Of a stretch of 29,848 nt of DNA, positions 22,751 to 29,848 are shown piece by piece. Positions within the stretch are counted from its first letter, which is position 1; the number at the start of each line of letters is the position of its first letter. Origin of the DNA: CAZGSG01 sp964528095. GTDB lineage: Bacteria; Bacteroidota; Bacteroidia; Chitinophagales; Chitinophagaceae. The position numbers and the translations under genes were made by a program. The DNA lies in assembly GCA_964528095.1 (NCBI GenBank), contig CAZGSG010000026.1, forward strand, positions 1 to 29,848, written 5' to 3'. Under the pieces are notes generated by a model. It made no database searches, was not told the DNA's origin, and saw only the letters and a list, made by a program, of their open reading frames with translations.

Positions 22751-24222
22751 TAAAATTTTCTTGACCATTCTTTTGGCCAACGTTCTACCACAACTTTTGT
22801 TTGTGTAAAAAATTCAATCGCATGTTTGCCCTGCCCATGCAGATCACCAAAGAAACTTTCTTTCCATCCGCTAAACGGAAATTGCGCCATAGGGGCTGCG
22901 ATACCGATATTCAATCCAATGTTTCCTGCCATTGCTTCGTTACGGAATTTTCGTGCACTCGAACCACTGCTGGTAAATAAACAGGCCATATTGCCATATG
23001 CGCTGCGATTAACAAATCCGATCGCTTCATCAATCGTCTTCATATGCAGGAGACTCATCACCGGGCCGAATATTTCCGTTTTTATCAGCTGGCCGTCTAC
23101 AGGAATATTTTCCAGGATCGTGGGTGCAATAAAGTTGCCGGCTTCATAATCTTTTACCGATGTATTTCGCCCGTCCAACAATACAGACCCGCCTTCTTTT
23201 ACACCCATTCCGATCAGGGTGTTTATCCGTTCTTTACTCTCTTTATTAATAACAGGTCCCATATCAACCCCCGCTTCCATACCATAGCCGGTCTTTCTTT
23301 TTTTTGCCGATTCATAAAGCGATTCGCGAATGCCTGCGGATTCATCAACCGTTATTACTACGGATGCGGCCAGGCAACGCTGTCCTGCGCAGCCATAGAC
23401 ACTATCTGTAATGATCTGCGAAGTCATTTCAATATCAGCATCCGGCAACACCACTACAGGGTTTTTTGCACCACCCTGCGCCTGCACTCTTTTACCATTG
23501 GCCGTACCGCGTGAATAGATATATTTTGCCACGGCTGTGCTGCCAACAAAACTGATCGATCTTATATCTGCATGATCGAGTATCGCATCCACCGTGTGTT
23601 TACCACCATGTACCAGGCTTATCAGCCCTTTGGGAATATCCAACTGATCGATCAGTTCGAAGATCTTCATCATGGTAAGCGGCACTTTTTCCGATGGCTT
23701 TATGATCATACTATTGCCACAGGCAATCGCATAAGGCAAAAACCAGAACGAGATCATTGCGGGAAAATTAAATGGCGCAATACAGGCTGTCACCCCAAGC
23801 GGCTGTCGTATCATGTATTCATCAATACCTCCGGCTACATTTTCCAGGAATTCACTTTGCATCAACATCGGCGCTCCCGCGGCTACTTCCACATTTTCAA
23901 TAGCCCGTTGCAATTCCCCGGCAGATTCGGCCAGGGTCTTCCCACATTCAAGGGTAATAAGTCTTGCGATCTCCTGCTGATTCTCTTCCAGTAATTGTTT
24001 CAACTTAAACAATGGCTGTATCCTTTTTAATACCGGTACATTTTTCCATTGCAGGTACGCTTCCTGCGCAAAGCCCGCTGCGGTAGCTACATCCTTAGCG
24101 GTGGCTTCTCCAAATGGAGACTTTGCAAGTACCTCACCTGTCGCGGGGTTTAGTACATCAATACTTTCTTTTGAAACAGATTCCACCCATTTCCCATGGA
24201 TATAATTTTTTAACACACTCAT
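22750..24222 (-). CDS. iolA: CoA-acylating (methyl)malonate-semialdehyde dehydrogenase
   Basis: IolA (MmsA) converts malonate semialdehyde, the end product of the inositol route, to acetyl-CoA and CO2 using NAD and CoA. It can also use methylmalonate semialdehyde. The 490-residue protein is an aldehyde dehydrogenase with 'YIHGKWVESVSKESIDVLNPATGE' at the N-terminus. It continues with 'TACIAPFNFPAMISFWFLPYAIACGN', 'SFVGSTAVAKYIYSRGT' and the catalytic Cys283 in 'GCAGQRCLAASVV'. 'FFGDLHGQGKHAIEFFTQTKVVVERW' at the C-terminus is typical of MmsA. It lies 59 bp after iolD and overlaps iolE. Its place in the operon supports the malonate semialdehyde role. Confidence 0.95.
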   Translation of the reverse strand: MSVLKNYIHGKWVESVSKESIDVLNPATGEVLAKSPFGEATAKDVATAAGFAQEAYLQWKNVPVLKRIQPLFKLKQLLEENQQEIARLITLECGKTLAESAGELQRAIENVEVAAGAPMLMQSEFLENVAGGIDEYMIRQPLGVTACIAPFNFPAMISFWFLPYAIACGNSMIIKPSEKVPLTMMKIFELIDQLDIPKGLISLVHGGKHTVDAILDHADIRSISFVGSTAVAKYIYSRGTANGKRVQAQGGAKNPVVVLPDADIEMTSQIITDSVYGCAGQRCLAASVVITVDESAGIRESLYESAKKRKTGYGMEAGVDMGPVINKESKERINTLIGMGVKEGGSVLLDGRNTSVKDYEAGNFIAPTILENIPVDGQLIKTEIFGPVMSLLHMKTIDEAIGFVNRSAYGNMACLFTSSGSSARKFRNEAMAGNIGLNIGIAAPMAQFPFSGWKESFFGDLHGQGKHAIEFFTQTKVVVERWPKEWSRKF

Positions 24223-24281
24223 TTCTTCATTTTTTGCTTGATACTTATATATAATTAACCCGCTATCTCTCCAGGTAATTG

Positions 24282-26147
24282 TTAAATATGATACCGCTGC
24301 TTTTTCCTATTCCTTTGCAATTTTCCCAAGCTCTCTTTTACCGATGCCGCCGTTGATACCTGTGCTACCGGCACATCCCACCAGGCATATCCGCCCACCC
24401 GTTGTTGCCTGTCCGCGTCAATATAAACGACAGTAGTACGATCTGTTTTTTTTGCGTCGGCCAGTGCTTTCTTGAAACTATCGATCGTATCCGTGCGTAA
24501 GACGATAGCGCCTAAACTCTCCGCATTGGTCGCCAGGTCTACCGGTAATATTTTACCATCCAGCTGATCTGTTTTTTTGTTCCTGAATTTGTATTCCGTT
24601 CCGAATGCCTTTGTACCTAATGACTGGGATAGCCCCCCGATACTTGCATAACCATTGTTATTGATCAGAATGATCGTGAGTTTATATCCTTCCTGAATGG
24701 AAGTAACGATCTCCTGCGACATCATCAGGTAACTGCCATCTCCTACCATCACATAGATTTCCCTTGAAGCATCAGCCATTTTAGCACCCAGGCCTCCCGC
24801 TATTTCATAACCCATACAGGAATACCCATACTCCAGGTGAAATCCTTTATTATCACGTGTACGCCATAGTTTATGCAGATCGACCGGCAAACTACCGGCT
24901 GCGCAGATAACAATATCCCTGGCCGAAGAAAAATTATTTACCGCACCGATCACTTCACCCTGGCTTACCGGTACACCATGAGAAAGAGTATAGATCTCTT
25001 CTACTGTTTTATTCCAACTATTGTTATATTTTTTTATTAAGGAAGAATAATTATTGCTGGTTTTATATGCCGCTAATAATTTATCCAGTTCTTTGATGGT
25101 CTCCCTGGCATCGGCAACAACCGGTAATGCGCCTTGTTTAAATGAATCAAATTCCGATACATTAATATTGATGAACCGGACCGCGGGATTTTGAAAAGCT
25201 GATTGGGAAATGGAAGTAAAGTCGCTGTAACGTGTACCGATCCCAATCACAACATCCGCTTTTTCACAAACAGCAATAGCACCCGGCGTGCCCGTTACAC
25301 CTGCCGCTCCCAGGTTCTGCGGCTCATCATAGGAAAGACTGCCTTTACCTGCATAGGTTTCAACAACCGGAATTCCCGTTCTGTTTACCAGCTTTTTCAA
25401 TTCTTTACAGGCATCGCTATAGATAACTCCGCCACCTGCAACAATCACCGGAGCTTTTGCAGCAGCAATGATTGCGGCAGCTTTTTCAAGAATAGAACGG
25501 TCGGCCCTTGTTCGTTGAATAGTCCATACTCTTCTTCTAAACAAACTGACAGGAAAGTCAAACGCCTCTGCCTGCACATCCTGGGGCATGGATAATGTAA
25601 CAGTACCCGTCTCCGCAGGAGAAGTGAGTATACGCATCGCTTTAGGTAATGCCGCGATCAGTTGCTCGGGTCTGTTGATCCGGTCCCAGTATTTTGAAAC
25701 TGGTTTGAAACAATCATTTACAGATATATCATTGCTGTATTGGTATTCCAGTTGCTGCAATACAGGATCAACAGCGCGATTGGCAAAAATATCTCCCGGT
25801 AATAAAAGAACGGGTAAACGATTGATGGTTGCGGTGGCGGCACCTGTCAGCATATTGGTTGCTCCTGGTCCTATGGAACTGGTACAAACAAAAGCGCCCA
25901 GCCTGTTCTTTACTTTAGCATATGCAATGGCCGTATGCACCATGGCCTGCTCATTTCTTGACTGATAGTATTTGAATTGTTTGTTTTGAAATAAGGCCTG
26001 CCCGATACCGCCCACATTGCCATGTCCGAAAATGCCAAAACATCCGGCAAAAAAAGCATGCTCCATCCCATCTCTTTCCACAAATTGGTTTTGAAGAAAT
26101 TCGATGGTAGCCTGTGCTACGGTTAGTCTTTTTGTTTTATTTGCCAT
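24282..26147 (-). CDS. iolD: 3D-(3,5/4)-trihydroxycyclohexane-1,2-dione hydrolase
   Basis: IolD opens the diketo-inositol ring to 5-deoxy-D-glucuronate and depends on thiamine diphosphate. The 621-residue protein shows the three-domain ThDP-enzyme layout. The Glu that activates ThDP lies in 'SRNEQAMVHTAIAYAK' near residue 70. The middle domain has 'APVIVAGGGVIYSDACKEL'. The ThDP/Mg motif is 'VGDGSYLMMSQEIVTSIQEGYKLTIILINNNGYASIG', with GDG starting at residue 469 and NN about 27 residues on. 'FAGCFGIFGHGNVGGIGQAL' near the start is typical of IolD and distinguishes it from acetolactate synthase. It sits between iolC (40-bp gap) and iolA. Confidence is high. Confidence 0.96.
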   Translation of the reverse strand: MANKTKRLTVAQATIEFLQNQFVERDGMEHAFFAGCFGIFGHGNVGGIGQALFQNKQFKYYQSRNEQAMVHTAIAYAKVKNRLGAFVCTSSIGPGATNMLTGAATATINRLPVLLLPGDIFANRAVDPVLQQLEYQYSNDISVNDCFKPVSKYWDRINRPEQLIAALPKAMRILTSPAETGTVTLSMPQDVQAEAFDFPVSLFRRRVWTIQRTRADRSILEKAAAIIAAAKAPVIVAGGGVIYSDACKELKKLVNRTGIPVVETYAGKGSLSYDEPQNLGAAGVTGTPGAIAVCEKADVVIGIGTRYSDFTSISQSAFQNPAVRFININVSEFDSFKQGALPVVADARETIKELDKLLAAYKTSNNYSSLIKKYNNSWNKTVEEIYTLSHGVPVSQGEVIGAVNNFSSARDIVICAAGSLPVDLHKLWRTRDNKGFHLEYGYSCMGYEIAGGLGAKMADASREIYVMVGDGSYLMMSQEIVTSIQEGYKLTIILINNNGYASIGGLSQSLGTKAFGTEYKFRNKKTDQLDGKILPVDLATNAESLGAIVLRTDTIDSFKKALADAKKTDRTTVVYIDADRQQRVGGYAWWDVPVAQVSTAASVKESLGKLQRNRKKQRYHI

Positions 26148-26187
26148 TCTTTACAAGTACAGTTATATGATCAGTTAGTTATTGTGG

Positions 26188-27207
26188 CTATAATCCACCA
26201 CGGGATGCTGCAAACTCCATCACTTCTTTATGGTAAGGCATATCGTTCGCGCAACCTGGCTTCTGCACCACCCATGCCCCCGAAGCATTTCCAAGCCTGC
26301 ATGCTTTGTATAAGTCCCATCCTTGCAGGTAACCATAAATGAACCCGCTGGCAAACGCATCACCTGCTCCCAGTACATTCAATATTTCAACAGGGAAGCC
26401 GGGTACTTCCTCCTGCCTGCCATCTTTATAAAATATCGTTGCTCCCCTGGCGCCTCTTTTGACGATCAGTACTTCCGGTCCTGCTTTCAGAATCTTTTGT
26501 ATCGACACATCTATATCTCCACTTATCTCCGGTGCAGAGATCTGCTGGTGTTGTATACTGATCTGGTCAGCACTTTGCAAAGTGGCAGCCAGTATTTCTT
26601 CCTCTGTACCAATGGCAATCTTTACTCTCGGCAACAAGGCCCTTACCATCAACCCAAACGATCTTACATCTTTCCACTGGTCAGCGCGGAAGTCAATATC
26701 CAGTACAATATCCACGTCATTTTCAGCAGCCAGTTCTGTTGCATAAAATACCGCGCTGCGGCTTGGCTCCACGTTTAATGCGGTAGCGGATATCTCCAGT
26801 ATCCTGTACTGATCAATACCGGCTGTAATAACGTGGTCGATAGTTACCTGGCTATCTGCCGCATTGTCCCTGTAAAAAACCAGCGGAAACCTGTCCGGCG
26901 GTTCAATACCTAATACAACCGCACTTGTTCTTGCAGTGGCTATCCTTGGTATAGCTGCTGTGTTGACGTTTTGTTGTTTTAAAAAATTAAGAATAAAATC
27001 ACCGGTCTTATCTGTACCTACCCCGGTTAGAAGCGAAACTTTAGCGCCGAGCCTGCTGGCGCCCACTGCAATATTCAGGGGTGATCCTCCTACAAATGCA
27101 TCAAAGCCCTTTATATCAATAAAGTCAGCGCCAATATTCTGTGAATACAGGTCAATAGATGAGCGGCCAAATGTTATCAGGTCAAACTGTTTCTCTTTCA
27201 TACTCAT
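26188..27207 (-). CDS. iolC: 5-dehydro-2-deoxygluconokinase
   Basis: IolC phosphorylates 2-deoxy-5-keto-D-gluconate at C6 with ATP, preparing it for aldol cleavage. The 339-residue protein has the PfkB (ribokinase) fold. The first signature is 'AFVGGSPLNIAVGASRLGAKVSLLTGVGTD' (residues ~35-65). The second is 'NVLGAGDAFASGFIYGY' with catalytic base Asp283. The start 'FDLITFGRSSIDLYSQNIGADF' is typical of IolC and separates it from fructokinases. It stands alone and is not fused to the C-terminal aldolase-like domain seen in some IolC proteins. Its ATG overlaps the TGA of iolB (ATGA), so the two are translationally coupled. An ATG two codons in is another possible start. Confidence 0.95.
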   Translation of the reverse strand: MSMKEKQFDLITFGRSSIDLYSQNIGADFIDIKGFDAFVGGSPLNIAVGASRLGAKVSLLTGVGTDKTGDFILNFLKQQNVNTAAIPRIATARTSAVVLGIEPPDRFPLVFYRDNAADSQVTIDHVITAGIDQYRILEISATALNVEPSRSAVFYATELAAENDVDIVLDIDFRADQWKDVRSFGLMVRALLPRVKIAIGTEEEILAATLQSADQISIQHQQISAPEISGDIDVSIQKILKAGPEVLIVKRGARGATIFYKDGRQEEVPGFPVEILNVLGAGDAFASGFIYGYLQGWDLYKACRLGNASGAWVVQKPGCANDMPYHKEVMEFAASRGGL

Positions 27208-28085
27208 TCTTTATTCATTTCTGCCGTTACCAGCGGTATCCTGGGATCTTTACCTTTCCATGAATGAAAAATCCATTCGGGGGCGGGATCAGGCGTATTG
27301 GCTAATGACTGATGACTACCTGCCAGGAAATTGAGGTAATAACAATTATACCCATGCCCTGCCACTACCGGGTGATACCCTTTTGGCACCAGCACGATAT
27401 CATTGTTCTTTACCTGCATCAACTCATTCAGCTCACCATCCGCCGTATACACCTGCTGAATCGCATACCCATCTTTTTTATCTGTTTTAAAAAAATAGAA
27501 TTCTTCAAGACAGGCTTCTACCAGGTTGCCATCTGTATCCAGTTTTCTTTCATCATGTTTATGTGCAGGGAATGAACTCCAGTTTCCCGAGGGTGTGTAT
27601 ACTTCTACTGCAATGAGCTGGCTGCTGCCAAACCCAGGTTCAATCAGGCTGTTTATCTGTCTTGTAGCATTATCACCGCCCCTTATTTCGATTGCTGCTT
27701 CGGCGGGAGTTTTAAACCGCGCAGGATAATCCTTGGTTGCCTTGCACCATCCTGCCGCGATATCCAGTATAACTGATTCGGCTTTCAGCGCAAAAGAAGT
27801 ATGCGCGGGCAGGTATAATGTATGCGCGATACCTTCAAAAACATTTCTCCTCCCATTCTTTGTTTGCCATGCCCCCTTATCTGTCTGCACCGAATAATTT
27901 CCGCTCAATAAAATAAATCCATATTCATTGTCGCCTGTATTGCCTTCCCATACTTCCCCTTTCTGCATCAACCTCGCTTCACAACTCAGGTGTGTCCATC
28001 CTGCATCGGCTGCCGTTATTTTTTGATATGCCCCCAGTCCTTTAGCAGGGTGACCAAGTAGTTTATATTTTTTATCTCTTATCAT
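27204..28085 (-). CDS. iolB: 5-deoxy-glucuronate isomerase
   Basis: IolB converts 5-deoxy-D-glucuronate to 2-deoxy-5-keto-D-gluconate. The 293-residue protein is a double cupin. The metal-binding cluster is 'NWSSFPAHKHDE' near residues 168-180, followed by 'EACLEEFYFFK' (Glu ligand) and a late His in 'VPKGYHPVVAGHGYNCYYLNFLAG'. The metal ligands can thus all be placed. The segment 'WEGNTGDNEYGFILLSG' in the first cupin is also typical. Its start overlaps the aldolase stop (TAATG) and its stop overlaps the iolC start (ATGA), so three proteins are made in tight order. The family call is secure. Confidence 0.95.
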   Translation of the reverse strand: MIRDKKYKLLGHPAKGLGAYQKITAADAGWTHLSCEARLMQKGEVWEGNTGDNEYGFILLSGNYSVQTDKGAWQTKNGRRNVFEGIAHTLYLPAHTSFALKAESVILDIAAGWCKATKDYPARFKTPAEAAIEIRGGDNATRQINSLIEPGFGSSQLIAVEVYTPSGNWSSFPAHKHDERKLDTDGNLVEACLEEFYFFKTDKKDGYAIQQVYTADGELNELMQVKNNDIVLVPKGYHPVVAGHGYNCYYLNFLAGSHQSLANTPDPAPEWIFHSWKGKDPRIPLVTAEMNKE

Positions 28086-29029
28086 TAATTCAAATTGATT
28101 GACGCGCTTTTTCCTTTCGAGCCCATTGTTTCAAAACGCTCGGCCATAAACTCCCTGTACGCGCGCATATATTCTTTACCGGGCACCACTGGATCAAAAG
28201 CATCCGGTTGTTCATGAAAAAACCGGCGATGTACTTTGGTCCATAACAGGCGCAGATCGGTAGCAATATTTACTTTGCAAATACCATAAGTGATGGCCTT
28301 TTTTAATTCTTCATCAGACACCCCGCTTGCATTGCCTGACAACCTGCCTCCATATTGATTGATGACCGTAATATCCGCTGGATTTACTTTGGAACTGCCA
28401 TGTAATACCAATGGATATCCGGGCAATTGTTCCTGTATCTTTTGAAGCACTTCAAACTGTAACCCTTTTCCACCACTGAACTTATACGCGCCATGACTTG
28501 TGCCCACAGCCACAGCGAGACTGTCACAACCCGTGCTTTCTACAAATTCCCTGGCCTGTGCGGGATCGGTATACCTGGCATGCAGTTCATCAATTGCAAG
28601 ATCATCTTCCACCCCGCTTAATATGCCAAGCTCCGCTTCTACCACAATATTTTTCTGATGGGCTTTGTCTACTACCGATCTTGTTCTTTTTATATTGGTG
28701 AGAAAATCATCATGCGATGCATCAATCATCACCGAGGTATAACAGCTATTAATCGCATCATCGATATGGTCTTCTACTCCATGATCAAGGTGTATTGCAA
28801 AAATGGTCTGTGGGTATATTTTCGCGGCCGCCTCTATCATACCCATCAACATTGCGGGATGTGCATAATTCCTGGCGGCAGGAGTTAATTGCACGATAAC
28901 AGGGGTAGCCGTTTCCTGTGCTGCCGCAAAAAGCCCATGCACCTGTTCCATATTAAATACATTCACTGCCGCTATGGCGTATTTGCCATAGCAGTGCTCA
29001 TATAATATTTTTGGCGATACAGGTGTCAT
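28085..29029 (-). CDS. iolJ: Class II aldolase, probable 6-phospho-5-dehydro-2-deoxy-D-gluconate aldolase
   Basis: The protein has 314 residues and the fold of class II fructose-bisphosphate aldolase (TIM barrel, zinc). Zinc and substrate motifs visible are 'FAIHLDHGVEDH' near residue 78, 'VVEAELGILSGVEDD', 'AVGTSHGAYK', 'LVLHGSSKV' and 'VNIATDLRL'. In an inositol operon such a protein does the IolJ reaction: cleavage of 2-deoxy-5-keto-gluconate 6-phosphate to dihydroxyacetone phosphate and malonate semialdehyde. The sequence alone could equally be FbaA or a tagatose-bisphosphate aldolase, so the specific function is inferred from position. It is the second gene of the visible operon. Its stop overlaps iolB. 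Confidence 0.85.
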   Translation of the reverse strand: MTPVSPKILYEHCYGKYAIAAVNVFNMEQVHGLFAAAQETATPVIVQLTPAARNYAHPAMLMGMIEAAAKIYPQTIFAIHLDHGVEDHIDDAINSCYTSVMIDASHDDFLTNIKRTRSVVDKAHQKNIVVEAELGILSGVEDDLAIDELHARYTDPAQAREFVESTGCDSLAVAVGTSHGAYKFSGGKGLQFEVLQKIQEQLPGYPLVLHGSSKVNPADITVINQYGGRLSGNASGVSDEELKKAITYGICKVNIATDLRLLWTKVHRRFFHEQPDAFDPVVPGKEYMRAYREFMAERFETMGSKGKSASINLN

Positions 29030-29079
29030 TATAAAAAAACGCTATTGTAGCAATCAGTTAGTCTTATCTACTTCTCTTA

Positions 29080-29848
29080 TTATTTATGCTTATTTTCTTT
29101 TAAAAAATCTCCCAGCTCCGTTACCTTATCTGTACCCACCAGGTCTGCATGTAAGTCTACCTGTGTTTGCCAGGATAGTTTTGTATCAGGAGCAGCCCAG
29201 AAGCGGATAGGTTTACCCGCTGTGTGTACCGAATCAATGATATGTTGCAACGATTGCCGGTCTTCCTTCTTTAGAACATCCGCACCTTTCCATGCAGAGA
29301 TTTTGGTGAAAGGAAGGCTGACAAGCGCCACCCTGCTCCATTCCTTTTCGGTGTGTGGTGATTTGAGATCATCATCAAAAAATATAAAATCAGGATAATC
29401 TTTATAAGAAGAAGGCGGAGGACGATTGCCACTGATAATGATAGATAAATAATTGGTAATTGCAGCGGTAGCCAGGTATGGCCTGAGCGGTTCCAGCTCC
29501 TTCACAAGCAATGGCAGGCTGATGGCATAATCTTCTTTTATATCAATCAGCAGGCTTAACTTTCTTGGTCCTGTAGATTTGAATTCACTTAATACCGGGT
29601 CAAGGTACAGGCTGCTTAACGTAAGCTGGGACTGAATTTCCTTTTTTGAATGTGCTACACATAAAACCCCGTTTACAGGAAATATATCCGCTTCTATCGA
29701 ACCAAACCCATTTTTATAAGCGAGGAAGAAAGGCTGCGGGTTCAGGTAGTCATTATGCGCATGCGCATTGGCCGCAGAATAGCTGGTTGGCTGAGCCAAT
29801 GCCTGCAGACACAAAAAAAATGATACGAAAATAACTATTGCCTTATTC
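29080..29848 (-). CDS. Exported PI-PLC/GDPD-like phosphodiesterase (5' end at the window edge)
   Basis: The frame runs to the window edge. The upstream codons read NKAIVIFVSFFLCLQALAQ, a clear signal peptide cut before Gln. The last base of the window is the G of a codon that would be ATG, so the true start lies two bases outside. The mature protein has the glycerophosphodiesterase/PI-PLC superfamily sites: 'NAHAHNDYLNP' (first His), 'GSIEADIF' (metal ligands Glu and Asp) and 'VLCVAHSK' (second His). Also seen is 'LSLLIDIKEDY'. It should act in the periplasm on a phosphodiester. It is the first visible gene of the inositol operon, 50 bp before the aldolase, so release of inositol from phosphoinositides or glycerophosphoinositol is a reasonable inference. 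Actual substrate unknown. Confidence 0.82.
   Translation of the reverse strand, partial: NKAIVIFVSFFLCLQALAQPTSYSAANAHAHNDYLNPQPFFLAYKNGFGSIEADIFPVNGVLCVAHSKKEIQSQLTLSSLYLDPVLSEFKSTGPRKLSLLIDIKEDYAISLPLLVKELEPLRPYLATAAITNYLSIIISGNRPPPSSYKDYPDFIFFDDDLKSPHTEKEWSRVALVSLPFTKISAWKGADVLKKEDRQSLQHIIDSVHTAGKPIRFWAAPDTKLSWQTQVDLHADLVGTDKVTELGDFLKENKHK

Noticed and set aside
22751..22780. Longer iolE start at 22780
   Set aside because: It would overlap iolA by about 30 bp. The ATG at 22750 gives the TAATG overlap and a normal family N-terminus.
1..29848. tRNA, rRNA, insertion sequence or prophage
   Set aside because: No cloverleaf-like tRNA, rRNA segment, transposase, integrase or phage structural gene was recognised by eye. 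A tRNA or Rfam scan would be needed to exclude small RNAs.

Overview
The window looks like chromosomal DNA of a Bacteroidota bacterium, most likely of the Chitinophagaceae or a close relative. The grounds are a type IX secretion sorting domain paired with a PorP/SprF protein, a TonB-receptor-like barrel with a carboxypeptidase-regulatory domain, a TPR histidine kinase with a LuxR-type regulator, weak Shine-Dalgarno signals, and one promoter that fits the Bacteroidota consensus (TTTG at -33, TAnnTTTG at -7). The family assignment is inference; no rRNA or other marker gene is present.

Left part (1-10.9 kb). From right to left on the minus strand lie recG, a 1.2 kb-codon secreted SBBP/PKD protein with a gliding-motility C-terminal domain, and a PorP/SprF protein. 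Both recG and the secreted protein lack a usable ATG/GTG/TTG at their evident N-termini. Divergent from recG is a WecA/TagO-type polyprenyl-phosphate sugar-phosphate transferase, which converges on an APH-fold kinase resembling N-acetylhexosamine 1-kinase. A plus-strand operon follows: ArsR-type repressor, a 59-residue protein, and an AHSA1/SRPBCC protein. It is driven by a consensus promoter with a perfect 9-bp-arm palindrome over the -7 box and start codon.

Middle part (10.9-19.3 kb). A TonB-receptor-like outer membrane barrel (minus) is followed by an 850-bp non-coding stretch. That stretch holds an 11/13-nt periodic repeat array and a separate inverted-repeat element. Next come a TPR sensor kinase and a NarL/LuxR regulator that overlap by TAATG, then a run of small genes: an unknown 97-residue protein, an RRM RNA-binding protein with a strong terminator, a small winged-helix-like protein preceded by a 16-nt palindrome, an HTH-like protein, and a small exported protein.

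Right part (19.3-29.8 kb). Everything is on the minus strand. A compact myo-inositol catabolic operon is transcribed right to left as secreted PI-PLC/GDPD-like phosphodiesterase (cut by the window edge), class II aldolase (IolJ role), iolB, iolC, iolD, iolA/mmsA, iolE, iolG. Several genes overlap at stop/start codons. After a 330-bp gap with a cluster of hairpins comes uxuA (mannonate dehydratase). Together the iol enzymes convert myo-inositol through inosose, diketo-inositol, 5-deoxyglucuronate and 2-deoxy-5-keto-gluconate 6-phosphate to dihydroxyacetone phosphate and acetyl-CoA. The exported phosphodiesterase could supply inositol from phosphoinositides; that link is inference. No transporter or iol regulator is inside the window.
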